DNA from: Echinicola shivajiensis
GTDB taxonomy: Bacteria; Bacteroidota; Bacteroidia; Cytophagales; Cyclobacteriaceae
Length of the DNA: 64,000 nucleotides
Assembly (NCBI RefSeq): GCF_018642165.1
Contig: NZ_JAHHZM010000002.1
Span: forward strand, 310,001 to 374,000
Reading direction: 5' to 3'
Part shown: piece after piece, positions 54,184 through 63,856 of the stretch
Layout: the number at the start of each line of letters is the position of its first letter
Position numbering within the stretch: position 1 is the first letter of the stretch
The notes under the pieces: generated by a model
Told to the model about the DNA's origin: nothing
Database searches by the model: none
What the model saw: the letters and a program-made list of their open reading frames with translations, nothing else
Translations under genes and position numbers: made by a program

Positions 54184-55629
54184 TTACCCTACGCTGCCTT
54201 CTAGTGTAAGCGCAAGTAGTTTTTGGGCTTCTACGGCAAATTCCATAGGCAGCTGATTCAATACTTCTTTTGCATAACCATTGACGATCAAGGCTACTGC
54301 ATCTTCAGTATCAATACCTCTTTGGTTGCAGTAGAAGATTTGGTCTTCACCGATTTTAGAGGTAGTTGCCTCATGCTCAACTTTGGCAGAAGGGTTTTGG
54401 ATATCTATATAAGGGAAGGTATGTGCACCACATCTGTCACCCATTAGCAAGGAATCACACTGAGAGAAATTTCTTGCGTTTTGCGCTCTTTTCATCACTT
54501 GTACCTGACCTCTGTAAGAGTTTTGTGATTTCCCCGCAGAAATACCTTTTGATACAATTCTGGATTTGGTGTTTTTACCAATATGGATCATTTTGGTACC
54601 GGTATCAGCTTGCTGATAGTTATTGGTAACAGCCACAGAATAAAACTCGCCCACTGAATTATCTCCTTTAAGGATACAAGAAGGGTATTTCCAAGTAACG
54701 GCAGAGCCGGTTTCTACTTGAGTCCATGAGATCTTGGAATTGTCCCCAGCACAAATACCTCTTTTGGTTACAAAGTTATAAATACCGCCTTTTCCATCTT
54801 TGTCTCCCGGGAACCAGTTTTGAACTGTAGAATATTTCACTTCAGCGTCTTTGGCAGCGTAGATTTCCACTACAGCAGCGTGAAGTTGGTTTTCGTCCCT
54901 TTGAGGAGCTGTACATCCTTCAAGATAGGATACGTAAGATTCGTCCTCTGCTACAATTAAAGTTCTTTCAAATTGTCCTGTATTGGCCGCATTGATCCGG
55001 AAATAGGTGCTGAGCTCCATTGGGCATCTTACACCTTTAGGTATATAACAGAAAGAGCCATCGGAGAATACAGCAGAGTTCAATGCCGCATAATAATTGT
55101 CGGTCATCGGTACTACAGAACCCAAATATTTTTTAACCAATTCAGGATGCTCCTTAACTGCTTCGCTAAATGAGCAAAAAATAATGCCCAACTTGCTTAA
55201 TGTATCTTTAAAGGTAGTTCCTACAGATACAGAGTCCAAAACGGCATCCACAGCAATACCCTGTAATTTCTTTTGCTCATTTAGGTTAATACCAAGTCTT
55301 TCATAAATCTGAAGTAACTCAGGGTCTACTTCATCAAGACTTTTAGGTTTGGATTTTTGCTTAGGAGCAGAGTAGTATATCAAAGATTGAAAATCAACCT
55401 TTGGGTAATGTACATTGGCCCACTCTGGCTCTACCATCGACTGCCATGTCCTGTAGGCTTTGAGCCTCCATTCCAATAGCCATTGTGGTTCCTCCTTTTT
55501 AGCGGATATCCAATGGATAATTTCTTCATTTAAACCAGCTGGTGCTTCATCAGCTTCAAAATCAACTGACCAACCGTGTTCATATTCTTTTGAGGTGAAT
55601 TCCTCTAAAATTTGATTGTCTTTGCTCAT
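54184..55629 (-). CDS. sufB: Fe-S cluster assembly protein SufB
   Basis: A 481-residue scaffold subunit on which nascent clusters are built, and the first gene of the operon. It has [52 protein letters not shown] and [42 protein letters not shown], the family-defining core. Unlike many bacteria, no sufA or sufR/iscR gene precedes it. An exact -7 promoter lies 37 bp upstream, flanked by inverted TTTAGA-type half sites. Confidence 0.97.
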   Translation of the reverse strand: MSKDNQILEEFTSKEYEHGWSVDFEADEAPAGLNEEIIHWISAKKEEPQWLLEWRLKAYRTWQSMVEPEWANVHYPKVDFQSLIYYSAPKQKSKPKSLDEVDPELLQIYERLGINLNEQKKLQGIAVDAVLDSVSVGTTFKDTLSKLGIIFCSFSEAVKEHPELVKKYLGSVVPMTDNYYAALNSAVFSDGSFCYIPKGVRCPMELSTYFRINAANTGQFERTLIVAEDESYVSYLEGCTAPQRDENQLHAAVVEIYAAKDAEVKYSTVQNWFPGDKDGKGGIYNFVTKRGICAGDNSKISWTQVETGSAVTWKYPSCILKGDNSVGEFYSVAVTNNYQQADTGTKMIHIGKNTKSRIVSKGISAGKSQNSYRGQVQVMKRAQNARNFSQCDSLLMGDRCGAHTFPYIDIQNPSAKVEHEATTSKIGEDQIFYCNQRGIDTEDAVALIVNGYAKEVLNQLPMEFAVEAQKLLALTLEGSVG

Positions 55630-55640
55630 AAATCGAGTTA

Positions 55641-55688
55641 TTTAGACTAATTACATTTTGTAGCGCAAAGATATAACATTAATCTAAA
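55641..55688 (-). promoter_or_regulatory. suf operon promoter with flanking inverted operator half sites
   Basis: The minus-strand -7 element TATCTTTG is at 55666-55673. On the + strand TTTAGACTAAT (55641-55651) and ATTAATCTAAA (55678-55688) are inverted copies of each other with one mismatch, bracketing it. A regulator binding both would cover the promoter. Confidence 0.5.
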
Positions 55689-55769
55689 TTTTTATGTTCA
55701 GACAGTAGTAAAATTCTTAGGATCTTATAAAAAAACAGCTATTAAGAGGTTGTAATACAGTTGTTTAAT

Positions 55770-55803
55770 AAACCAAAAGTGCTTTGGTGACACTTTTGGT
55801 TTT
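55770..55803 (-). terminator. Intrinsic terminator after the Lrp-type regulator gene
   Basis: AAACCAAAAGTG and CACTTTTGGTTT form a 12-bp stem around a 9-nt loop. It insulates the suf operon from the upstream regulator gene. Confidence 0.8.
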
Positions 55804-55848
55804 ATTGATATAGTGATAAAAATCTATAAAATACTTATGTAACTAATT

Positions 55849-55869
55849 TATTTAGATTTAATCTAAATA
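55849..55869. promoter_or_regulatory. Perfect palindrome related to the suf operator half sites
   Basis: Ten-base arms TATTTAGATT and AATCTAAATA are separated by one T. The TTTAGATT core matches the half sites at the suf promoter about 170 bp away. The form recalls DtxR/IdeR-type metal-regulator boxes, but the regulator is unknown. Confidence 0.45.
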
Positions 55870-55889
55870 ATTGATAGACTATTCTAAAA

Positions 55890-56366
55890 TTACTTGGCAT
55901 CTTGTTCAAACAACTGAATAGGCCTATTTATGCTTTCTTCAAGCACGATAAGGGTCTCAGTTCTGTCGATACCATCTACCTTTTGGATTTTATTCAAGAC
56001 ATCTCTCAGGTGATTCGTGTCTTTACAAATAATTTTTGCAAAAATGCTGTAATTCCCAGTAGTGTAATAAGCATTGATTACCTCCGAAATTTCCTTAAGC
56101 TTTTCGATCACATTGTCATACAAGGAGCTTTTTTCCAAATAAATCCCCAAATAAGCAGAGATATCATAACCCAATTTCGAAAAATCAATGTTGAGGGTAG
56201 CGCTTTTGACTATGCCCATATCTTCCAGCTTGCGCATTCTTACATGGACAGTGCCTGAAGATACATATACCTTTTTTGCTATCTCGGTATATGGGGTTTT
56301 AGCATCTTCATTGAGTAATGAGATGATCTTCAAATCAACATTGTCAATATCTAAATTTTTATCCAT
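55890..56366 (-). CDS. Lrp/AsnC family transcriptional regulator
   Basis: A 158-residue regulator with an N-terminal winged helix (about 8-60: LKIISLLNEDAKTPYTEIAKKVYVSSGTVHVRMRKLEDMGIV) and a C-terminal RAM/AsnC ligand domain (about 70-150: YLGIYLEKSSLYDNVIEKL, YYTTGNYSIFAKIICKD). Such proteins form octamers and respond to amino acids. It sits upstream of the suf operon on the same strand but is separated by a terminator, so a role in suf control is not implied by operon structure. Confidence 0.94.
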   Translation of the reverse strand: MDKNLDIDNVDLKIISLLNEDAKTPYTEIAKKVYVSSGTVHVRMRKLEDMGIVKSATLNIDFSKLGYDISAYLGIYLEKSSLYDNVIEKLKEISEVINAYYTTGNYSIFAKIICKDTNHLRDVLNKIQKVDGIDRTETLIVLEESINRPIQLFEQDAK

Positions 56367-56861
56367 TATTTATTTATTTGGTTATTGTTATTTAAATAAA
56401 GATGCATTTTAATTGTTGAATTGTCAAAATTTCAGCTAACATTTTTTTTGATTTGCAAAATAATGAAAAATGTATTTACTTTGGGATTACATTGTGAATG
56501 GAAAGGAAAATTTGGTGTATAATCCATTGATTTAAAATAATTTTTGGTTTATAACGAAATTTTATTCTTTTGCAATTGTTTTAAAATCGAAACTTTTAAT
56601 CTCTAAAGTTATATTTGGGTTTATATTCTGAAAAGGGTCTTGCCATTGGCAGGGCTTTTTTGTTTTATACCCTTTAGAAATTTGCTGTTCTATCTGATTG
56701 TTTCCATTTTTATGGCTTCTAAGGCTGAACTTTTTCCGGAATTATTATTTTGCTGCTTAAAATAAATTCTAACCATTGGACTAGGATTGATTGTTGAAAG
56801 TTGGTGGATATTTATAATTTGACCGTCTACTAATTATATACATAAGTTAATTTTCCCCAAT
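56367..56861. other. Divergent intergenic region, Lrp regulator / S9 peptidase, with possible small RNA
   Basis: This 495 bp gap contains a strong rightward hairpin terminator at 56631-56668, about 195 bp before the peptidase start, with no ORF upstream of it. A TTTG and a near -7 TTCTTTTG lie about 60-90 bp before the hairpin (56545-56575). A short untranslated RNA or a leader attenuator would explain it. Nothing else is recognisable. Confidence 0.4.
56631..56668 (+). terminator. Rightward terminator without upstream gene
   Basis: GGTCTTGCC and GGCAGGGCT pair (with G-T pairs) around ATT, extended by A/T pairs, followed by TTTTTTG on the + strand. Confidence 0.7.
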
Positions 56862-59678
56862 ATGACGAAAAGGATTACTATTGTTTTTTCATTGTTTATT
56901 CTGAGCGTTTCTGCCTTTGCACAGCAGAAAAGGCCTCTGACACATGAGGATTATGACCACTGGGAAGCTGTTTCTTCCACCAAAATTAGCAATAATGGTC
57001 TTTGGGTAGGTTATGAAGTGAATCCGCAAGATGGAGATGGTAGATTTGAAGTGGTGTCGCATGATGATCCTAGTAAGGTGATCAAGATTCCTAGGGGAGC
57101 TAATTTTAATTTTTCACATGATGGTCACTGGGCTGTCGGAAAAATCAAAGCCGAAAGGGATTCTGTTAGGCGGTTGAAGTTAGAAGATGTAGGCTCAAAG
57201 AAAATGCCTAAGGATAGCCTTTTTGTTTTGAACATGGAAAGAGGTGCCGTAGAGAAATTGTCGGCAATAAAGTCGTATCAGGTGCCGACGAAGAAAGGAA
57301 ATTGGCTGGCAATACACTTTCATAAAGTAAAGGAGAAAAAAGACAGTACGGCAAGTGATTCTACCCAAAAAGTTGAAAAACCAAAGAAGCTTAAAACAGA
57401 CGGGACAAAGTTATTGGTTAGGAATTTTGATGGGTCACGTAAGTATGAGTTTGATCGTGTGGAGAAGTATGGCTTTTCTGAAGAAGGAGATTGGATTTAT
57501 ATAATCAATGCCAGTCAAGATACTTTGAATAATGCAGGTATATCCTTGTTCAATCTTGAAAAGGGAGTGGAAGTGGCTGTTGACTCGGGTAAAACAAAAT
57601 ATGGGAGTGTAGCTTTCTCCAAGGATTTGAAGCGTTTTGCATTTATGGCTACAAATGATTCGGCCAAGGCTGAGAAGCCCTATTTTCAATTGTATCTGTT
57701 TGATATTAAAAAGAGGACAAATGCTGAGATTGTAAACAGGAATACCGAGGGCTTGATGAGCAGTAGTAGGATTGCAGAAAATGGTCACCTCCAATTCTCC
57801 GAAAACAATCAAGGTCTTTTCTTTAGTTTGACAGAGGATTATAAAAGTTATAAGTATGAGGATGATACTACAATGCTGGACGAGGAAAGGGTTTCCTTGG
57901 ATATTTGGTCTTGGAATGATGTGGAAATTCAGCCAATGCAGCTGAAAAATAGATCAAAAGAAGAAAGCAAAACATTTCTAGCCGTATATGGATTGAAATC
58001 TGGAAAGGCGGTACAATTGGCAGATAGGGAATTGTACAATATTAATTTAGATCCGAAGGCCAAGCTGAATAAAGCTGTTGCTACTGATGATAGCCCATAT
58101 CGAATTAATTATAGTTGGGATATCCAGATTGGAAGGGATATTTATCTAATAGATCTAAAATCTGGAAGCAGGCAATTGATTGTTGAAAATGCCAGTGGTT
58201 ATCCTAGCATGTCACCTGGAGGAAAGTATGTAAATTGGTATAGTTATAGGGATAGTGCTTGGTTGGCTTATGATATTGCAGAAAGCAAATTGGTTAATCT
58301 TACTTCAGGTATTGAGGGAGAATTTTATGATCAGCTACATGATAGTCCAAGTATGCCTCGTTCCTATGGTTATGCAGGGTGGATGGAAAAGGATGAGGCT
58401 GTTATTGTTTATGATCAATATGATATTTGGAAAATAGACCCTAAATCAAAACATGACCCTGTTTGTTTAACAAAAGGTCTTGGTAAGAGAGAGAAAATTG
58501 TTTTCAGAAGAGAAGTATTGGATGTCGAAAAGGATTATATCGATCCAAAAACCCCTTTAGTGCTTTCAGCTTTTAATGATAGGAATAAGAAAAGCGGGTA
58601 TTTTTTAGGAGATATAAAGGGGATTGTGGAGCCTAAAAAGTTGATATACTCTGATCATAGTTATTTTGGTTTGGATAAGGCCAAAAATATTGAAGATGTG
58701 ATTATAAGAAGGTCAACATTTCAGGATTATCCTGATGTATATGCTGCCAAATTAGGGGATTTTGATTTGGAGCAATTGTCAAAGGCTAACCCCCAGCAGG
58801 ACAATATCAACTGGGGAACGGTTGAGTTGGTGGAGTACATGACTTTGAAAGGTGATTCATTACAAGGCTTGATTTATAAGCCGGAAGATTTTGATAAAAG
58901 TAAGAAGTACCCGATGATGGTGTATTTCTATGAAAGAAGATCAAATAGCCTTCATAACTATATCGCTCCTGCTCCAAGTGCTTCGATTATCAATATATCG
59001 TATTTTGTGAGTAACGGATATGTGGTGTTTGTTCCAGATATTAAATATGAAATTGGTTTGCCAGGCCCGAGTGCCTATAATTGTGTGGTTCCAGGAGTAC
59101 AGTCGGTTGTGGCAAAAGGATATGTTGATCCTGAAAATATGGCCATTCAAGGCCAGAGTTGGGGTGGTTATCAGGTTGCTTATTTGATAACCCAAACGGA
59201 TATGTTCAAAGCAGCAGGGGCAGGGGCTCCGGTAGCTAATATGACTTCAGCTTATGGAGGTATCCGTTGGGGAACAGGGATGAGCAGGATGTTTCAGTAC
59301 GAGCAGACCCAGTCAAGAATAGGAGGGACGCTTTGGGAGAAGCCCATGCACTATATAGAAAATTCTCCTTTGTTTTATGCTGACAGGGTCAAAACACCTG
59401 TTTTAATCATGCATAATGATGCGGATGGTGCTGTCCCTTGGTATCAGGGGATTGAGTTTTTTATGTCCCTTAAACGAAACAGAACACCAGCTTGGTTTTT
59501 GGTGTACAATGGAGAGGATCATAACCTTAGGGAAAGGAAAAACAGAAAGGATCTTTCTATCAGGCTTTCCCAGTTTTTTGACCATTATCTAAAAGGAGCT
59601 CCAGCTCCCTTATGGATGACAGAAGGAATTCCTGCAGTCGAAAAAGGGAAGACTTTAAAATATGAATTGGCGGAATAG
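56862..59678 (+). CDS. Exported S9 family prolyl oligopeptidase-like peptidase
   Basis: A 938-residue periplasmic peptidase. After the signal peptide (about 1-20, ending AFAQ) comes a long beta-propeller region (about 30-650) and a C-terminal alpha/beta-hydrolase domain (about 680-930). The triad is Ser766 in GQSWGGYQ, Asp855 in HNDADGAVPW and His887 in GEDHNLRERKNR. A Lys/Asp/Ser-rich insert (about 155-180) interrupts the propeller. Relatives cleave dipeptides or oligopeptides during protein scavenging. It is monocistronic, ending at a strong terminator. Confidence 0.95.
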   Translation: MTKRITIVFSLFILSVSAFAQQKRPLTHEDYDHWEAVSSTKISNNGLWVGYEVNPQDGDGRFEVVSHDDPSKVIKIPRGANFNFSHDGHWAVGKIKAERDSVRRLKLEDVGSKKMPKDSLFVLNMERGAVEKLSAIKSYQVPTKKGNWLAIHFHKVKEKKDSTASDSTQKVEKPKKLKTDGTKLLVRNFDGSRKYEFDRVEKYGFSEEGDWIYIINASQDTLNNAGISLFNLEKGVEVAVDSGKTKYGSVAFSKDLKRFAFMATNDSAKAEKPYFQLYLFDIKKRTNAEIVNRNTEGLMSSSRIAENGHLQFSENNQGLFFSLTEDYKSYKYEDDTTMLDEERVSLDIWSWNDVEIQPMQLKNRSKEESKTFLAVYGLKSGKAVQLADRELYNINLDPKAKLNKAVATDDSPYRINYSWDIQIGRDIYLIDLKSGSRQLIVENASGYPSMSPGGKYVNWYSYRDSAWLAYDIAESKLVNLTSGIEGEFYDQLHDSPSMPRSYGYAGWMEKDEAVIVYDQYDIWKIDPKSKHDPVCLTKGLGKREKIVFRREVLDVEKDYIDPKTPLVLSAFNDRNKKSGYFLGDIKGIVEPKKLIYSDHSYFGLDKAKNIEDVIIRRSTFQDYPDVYAAKLGDFDLEQLSKANPQQDNINWGTVELVEYMTLKGDSLQGLIYKPEDFDKSKKYPMMVYFYERRSNSLHNYIAPAPSASIINISYFVSNGYVVFVPDIKYEIGLPGPSAYNCVVPGVQSVVAKGYVDPENMAIQGQSWGGYQVAYLITQTDMFKAAGAGAPVANMTSAYGGIRWGTGMSRMFQYEQTQSRIGGTLWEKPMHYIENSPLFYADRVKTPVLIMHNDADGAVPWYQGIEFFMSLKRNRTPAWFLVYNGEDHNLRERKNRKDLSIRLSQFFDHYLKGAPAPLWMTEGIPAVEKGKTLKYELAE

Positions 59679-59706
59679 AAAAAGGGAGGTTTTACCTCCC
59701 TTTTTT
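59679..59706. terminator. Bidirectional terminator between S9 peptidase and uxaB
   Basis: AAAAAGGGAGGT and ACCTCCCTTTTTT form a 12-bp stem with a 3-nt loop and T runs for both convergent genes. Confidence 0.9.
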
Positions 59707-59741
59707 GCATTATCCAATAAAGAAACAGTTTGGAATAGGGA

Positions 59742-61160
59742 TTATTTAACTTTTTGTAAGTCACTAAGTATATTAAGCTGGGCGACTACTGAACTTTCCA
59801 GTCCATCAATTGCACTTAAGTCCATATCCCATAGATTGGTGTTTGCCAATGCTTCATGGGTTACTTTTTCCAAGTTTTCAAATTCCCAAATACGCTTAAA
59901 GAAACTTACAATTTCCTCATCGTCATTTAAAGGTGTAGGCTGTCCATTGTAAGTGCCTTTGTAAAAAAGAAGCAGGGCTGCCAGAGAATGTACCAGGTTT
60001 TGAGGCAACTCTCCCTTTCTCTTTTTGTATTCCAAAAGGGAAGGAAGTACCCTGACTTTGAATTTTGAGATAGAATTAAGGGCTATGGAACTAAGTAGAT
60101 GTTTTACAAAAGGGTTTTTGAAGCGGTCCATGACATCATTGGCAAATTGCTCCAGTTCTTCTTTCGGTAAATCTAATGTAGGGATGATTTCGTTCTGAAT
60201 GGTGTCGTTGAGAAACTTCCCTACTTTTGGATCTTCCACCGATTTCCTTACTGTTCTTAGGCCATTTAAATAGGCAACAGGAACCAAAGAGGTGTGGGCT
60301 CCGTTCAAAATTCTTACTTTTCTAGTCCTGTATGGACTTTGGTCTTTTACGAATATTACATCCAAACCTGCTTTATCCGCTGGAAAATCTTCTTTGATTG
60401 CTTCAGGTCCTTCGATCACCCATAGGTGGAAAGGTTCAGCCTTAACAACCAGGTTATCTTCATAACCGATATCATTTTGGATTTCTTTTATAGTTTCTTT
60501 CGGAAATCCAGGAACAATTCTATCTACCAAAGTATTTGAAAAAGTATTGCTCCCATTTAACCAATCGATAAATCCTTTTGGGAGTTGCCAAAGCGAAGCG
60601 TATTGTAGGATGATTTCTTTAAGCTTTTCACCATTTTTATCAATTAGTTCGCAAGGAATAATATGTAGTCCTTTTTCCGGATTACAATGGAAAACTTCAA
60701 ACCGGTGATATAATAGGGCTGTTAGTTTTCCAGGAAAGGAGTCGGGAATTTTATCTTTACTGTCATCATTAGGATTAAAAGAAATCCCTGCTTCAGTCGT
60801 ATTGGAGATGATGAATTTCAAATCGGGGTTTTCTGCCAATTTCAAATAGGCCTGATAGTCCTCATATGGATTTAGTACCCCTTTCACACAGTTGATAAGA
60901 CGGGTGGATTCTTGGGCAATGCCATTTTGAATACCACTTAGCTGTACATGGTAAAGCCCGTCTTGTTTATTGATCAGATCTCCCATTCCTTGTGGAATGG
61001 GTTGGATAATTTGAACATCACCATTGAAATCTGTTTTTTCATTCATGATGTCAATGATCCAGTCTACAAAGCCCCTTAAAAAATTGCCCTCACCAAATTG
61101 AAGTACCTTAACGGGCCTTTCTGGAGATTGGGGGATATTTTGTCTGTTGAGTGTTTTCAT
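59742..61160 (-). CDS. uxaB: Tagaturonate reductase (altronate oxidoreductase)
   Basis: A 472-residue NAD-dependent enzyme of the polyol/mannitol dehydrogenase family that reduces D-tagaturonate to D-altronate. The Rossmann start is VKVLQFGEGNFLRGFVDWIID, and the family block KVRILNGAHTSLVPVAYLNGL with catalytic Lys/Asn/His region is present. The UxaB-like length and the neighbour uxaC distinguish it from fructuronate reductase UxuB. It lies 15 bp after uxaC. The next step, altronate dehydratase, is not in this window. Confidence 0.93.
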   Translation of the reverse strand: MKTLNRQNIPQSPERPVKVLQFGEGNFLRGFVDWIIDIMNEKTDFNGDVQIIQPIPQGMGDLINKQDGLYHVQLSGIQNGIAQESTRLINCVKGVLNPYEDYQAYLKLAENPDLKFIISNTTEAGISFNPNDDSKDKIPDSFPGKLTALLYHRFEVFHCNPEKGLHIIPCELIDKNGEKLKEIILQYASLWQLPKGFIDWLNGSNTFSNTLVDRIVPGFPKETIKEIQNDIGYEDNLVVKAEPFHLWVIEGPEAIKEDFPADKAGLDVIFVKDQSPYRTRKVRILNGAHTSLVPVAYLNGLRTVRKSVEDPKVGKFLNDTIQNEIIPTLDLPKEELEQFANDVMDRFKNPFVKHLLSSIALNSISKFKVRVLPSLLEYKKRKGELPQNLVHSLAALLLFYKGTYNGQPTPLNDDEEIVSFFKRIWEFENLEKVTHEALANTNLWDMDLSAIDGLESSVVAQLNILSDLQKVK

Positions 61161-61175
61161 GGTTTATATGAGTTG

Positions 61176-62621
61176 CTATTGTTCAAACTGAAAGTAATTT
61201 TTGGCATTGTAATAACAGATGTCACTGACAATTTTTCCCAGCCATTTTTCATCCGCGGGAAGTTCTCCGTCCACCACATCATTTCCAAGAAGGTTACACA
61301 ATGTCCTTCGGAAATACTCATGACGAGGGAAAGAGAGGAAACTTCTGGAATCTGTAAGCATTCCTACAAAACAACTTAAGAGTCCCATATTTGATAAGGC
61401 ATTCATTTGTTTTTCCATGCCATCCTTTTGATCCAAGAACCACCATCCTGATCCAAACTGGATTTTTCCCCTGAAAGAGCCATCATTAAAATTACCTATC
61501 ATGGTAGCCATGACTTCGTTGTCTGCGGGGTTCAGGTTGTAAAGTATGGTCTTTGCCAATTGGTCGGTACTATCCAATTGGTTTAAAAAGCTGGCAATGG
61601 CCGCTGCTTGAGAGAAATCCCCAATGGAGTCAAACCCGGTATCGGGACCAAGTATGCTCATCATCCTGTCATTTGTATTCCTTAATGCCCCTAAATGGAA
61701 TTGCTGGGTCCATCCTTTAGCATGATACATTTTGCTTAAATGGAGTAGGGTTTCAAATTTGAAGTAATTGACTTCTTCTTGTGTCAATGATTGATGGGAT
61801 TGAAGCTTAGAAAACAACTTATCTGAATTGTATTTGCCCAATTTGAAGAAGTATAGTTGTTCCAATCCATGGTCAGAAAGGCGTCCGCCATGCTGATGGA
61901 AAAAGTCAACCCTGTTTTCTAGCGCCTCTAACAGGGCACTGTAGTTCTTTATTTCAATACCGCTAGCTTCCTCCAGCTTTTGAATATACTGTAGGTAAGT
62001 GCCCGGATTTTCAACAGCATAAGATTTATCAGGCCTAAATGCTGGAAATAAATTAGGCTTTATACCTTTTTCCTTTGCTTTTACATGAAACTCAAGGCTA
62101 TCAACAGGGTCATCTGTGGAGCAGACCGTTTCTACATTCATTTTCTTTAATAGTCCTTGCACGCTATAAGAAGAAGTTTGAAGCAGGGTAGATGCCTTTT
62201 CATAGATGCTGCCAGCAGAGTCTGAACTTAATAGGGTGTCAATCCCAAAGTATCTTTTTAGTTCCAGGTGTGTCCAGTGGTAAAGAGGATTCCTAAGGGT
62301 ATAAGGGACCGTGTCTGCCCACTTTTCGAATTTCTCTTGATCAGTTGAAGCTTTCCCTGTAATATATTTTTCATCGACACCAAGTGTCCTCATGGCTCTC
62401 CATTTGTAGTGGTCGCCAGCCAGCCAAATTTCTGTTAAATTCTTAAACTGTCTATTTTCAGCGATGTCTTTAGGGGAAAGGTGACAATGATAATCGATGA
62501 TGGGTAGATCTTTTGCATAATCATGGTAAAGGGTGCTTGCAAATTCACTTTGCAGTAAAAAATCCTCATCAAGGAAGTTTTTACGTTTATCATGCAATCG
62601 ATTGCTCACTTCGTCCAACAT
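61176..62621 (-). CDS. uxaC: Glucuronate/galacturonate isomerase
   Basis: A 481-residue enzyme of the amidohydrolase-like UxaC family that converts D-galacturonate to D-tagaturonate and D-glucuronate to D-fructuronate. It begins with LLQSEFASTLYHDYAKDLPIIDYHCHLSPKDIAENRQF, whose HCH is the metal site, and contains CSTDDPVDSLEFH and a C-terminal MLTDSRSFLSFPRHEYFRRTLC. Length is standard. It lies 34 bp after the LacI gene and 15 bp before uxaB, forming one operon. Confidence 0.96.
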   Translation of the reverse strand: MLDEVSNRLHDKRKNFLDEDFLLQSEFASTLYHDYAKDLPIIDYHCHLSPKDIAENRQFKNLTEIWLAGDHYKWRAMRTLGVDEKYITGKASTDQEKFEKWADTVPYTLRNPLYHWTHLELKRYFGIDTLLSSDSAGSIYEKASTLLQTSSYSVQGLLKKMNVETVCSTDDPVDSLEFHVKAKEKGIKPNLFPAFRPDKSYAVENPGTYLQYIQKLEEASGIEIKNYSALLEALENRVDFFHQHGGRLSDHGLEQLYFFKLGKYNSDKLFSKLQSHQSLTQEEVNYFKFETLLHLSKMYHAKGWTQQFHLGALRNTNDRMMSILGPDTGFDSIGDFSQAAAIASFLNQLDSTDQLAKTILYNLNPADNEVMATMIGNFNDGSFRGKIQFGSGWWFLDQKDGMEKQMNALSNMGLLSCFVGMLTDSRSFLSFPRHEYFRRTLCNLLGNDVVDGELPADEKWLGKIVSDICYYNAKNYFQFEQ

Positions 62622-62655
62622 TTTTTTCTTTTTATTTTGTTGTGTATAATATTTC

Positions 62656-63696
62656 TTATTTGACTTGTGTGACTTTTCTGGTCGAGGAACCGCGGATGAT
62701 CAACTCTGGCTTAAGTACTGTTTTTTGCGGCACAAACTTTTTGGGATCAGCTTTCAACAGTTCAAAGAATAATTCTGCGGCCACATTTCCCATTGGAATA
62801 CTGACTTGGTCAACGGTAGTCAATGATGGGGTGGTAAAAGATGTGAAAGGTTCGTTTCCAAAGCCGGCAATACCCACATCCTCTGGTACTTTTATGCCTT
62901 TTTCCTTGAGAATTTGTAAGGCTCCCATAGCAGCATAGTCACTGGATGAGAATATGGCATCAAAATCAATTCCTTCCTCCAGCATCTTTAAGGTGCTTTG
63001 CTGCCCATCTTCTAGTTGCATATTGCTTTCGATGATCAGGTTTTGATCAAAGGGGATACCATTATCTTTTAAGGCATCGGCATAGCCTCGCAGTCGTTCA
63101 CTGTAGATATTTATTTTTCGAGGATTGGTAAAGTGTGCGATTTTGGTAAAACCATTTTCGATCAAGTGTTCTACAGATTTGTAGGCACCGATATAATCAT
63201 CAATCACTACTTGGTTAACGGCTACTTCTTCTGTGATCCTATCAAACAAAACAAGGGGAATGCCTTTCTCTACAACTCTTTCCAAATGCTCAAAATCATC
63301 CGTATTTTTTCCAATTGACATGATGATCCCGTCCACCCTCGCACTCAATAAGGCATCAACTGTTTGTGTTTCCTTTTCGAAATTTTCGTAGGATTGACAA
63401 ATGATTACTTTGTAATTGAGTTGGTTGGCAATTTCCTCTATACCTCTGACTACCGATGAAAAGAAATTCCTATTGGCTGTTGGAACAACGATACCAATTA
63501 ATTTACTCCTTCCATTTCTAAGTGCAGCTGCTATATTGTTTGGTTGGTAATTTACTTCTTTGGCAGCCTTTTGAACCAGTTTTTTGGTCGCATCGCTGAT
63601 TCTTGGATGGTTGTTTAAAGCCCTTGAGACAGTACTTGCAGTTATGCCGAGCTTTGAAGCTATATCATGGATGGTCGCTTTTTTTCTTTTGTTCAT
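62656..63696 (-). CDS. LacI family regulator of the uronate operon
   Basis: A 346-residue regulator with helix-turn-helix TIHDIASKLGITASTVSRALNNHPRIS, hinge YQPNNIAAALRNGRS, and ligand-binding core with IGIVVPTANRNFFSSVVRGIEE, DGIIMSIGKNTDDF and VGIAGFGNEPFTSFTTPSLTTVDQ. It is closely similar in layout to the LacI protein at 27455-28492. As first gene of the operon with uxaC and uxaB it probably controls uronate use in response to a pathway sugar. A -7 element lies 26 bp upstream and a LacI-type palindrome about 150 bp upstream. Confidence 0.94.
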   Translation of the reverse strand: MNKRKKATIHDIASKLGITASTVSRALNNHPRISDATKKLVQKAAKEVNYQPNNIAAALRNGRSKLIGIVVPTANRNFFSSVVRGIEEIANQLNYKVIICQSYENFEKETQTVDALLSARVDGIIMSIGKNTDDFEHLERVVEKGIPLVLFDRITEEVAVNQVVIDDYIGAYKSVEHLIENGFTKIAHFTNPRKINIYSERLRGYADALKDNGIPFDQNLIIESNMQLEDGQQSTLKMLEEGIDFDAIFSSSDYAAMGALQILKEKGIKVPEDVGIAGFGNEPFTSFTTPSLTTVDQVSIPMGNVAAELFFELLKADPKKFVPQKTVLKPELIIRGSSTRKVTQVK

Positions 63697-63721
63697 CGCT
63701 TTAGTCTGGTTGCCAAAAACT

Positions 63722-63729
63722 CAAATGTA
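63722..63729 (-). promoter_or_regulatory. Candidate -7 promoter element of the lacI-uxaC-uxaB operon
   Basis: The minus strand reads TACATTTG, an exact TAnnTTTG, 25 bp before the lacI ATG. Confidence 0.4.
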
Positions 63730-63842
63730 CTATTTAACTTTAATTTAAGTCATATAAATTTTATTGACTGACCACTCAAAGTTTTTTGGCTTTAGATAAT
63801 AATGGGTAATGGCATTATCTTACATCTATACTAATTTATTGA

Positions 63843-63856
63843 TGTAATCGTTTGCG
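63843..63856. promoter_or_regulatory. Candidate LacI-type operator
   Basis: TGTAATCGTTTGCG has the central CG flanked by AAT/TTT typical of LacI-family boxes and lies about 150 bp upstream of the lacI start. It could serve this operon or a divergent gene beyond the window. Confidence 0.35.
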
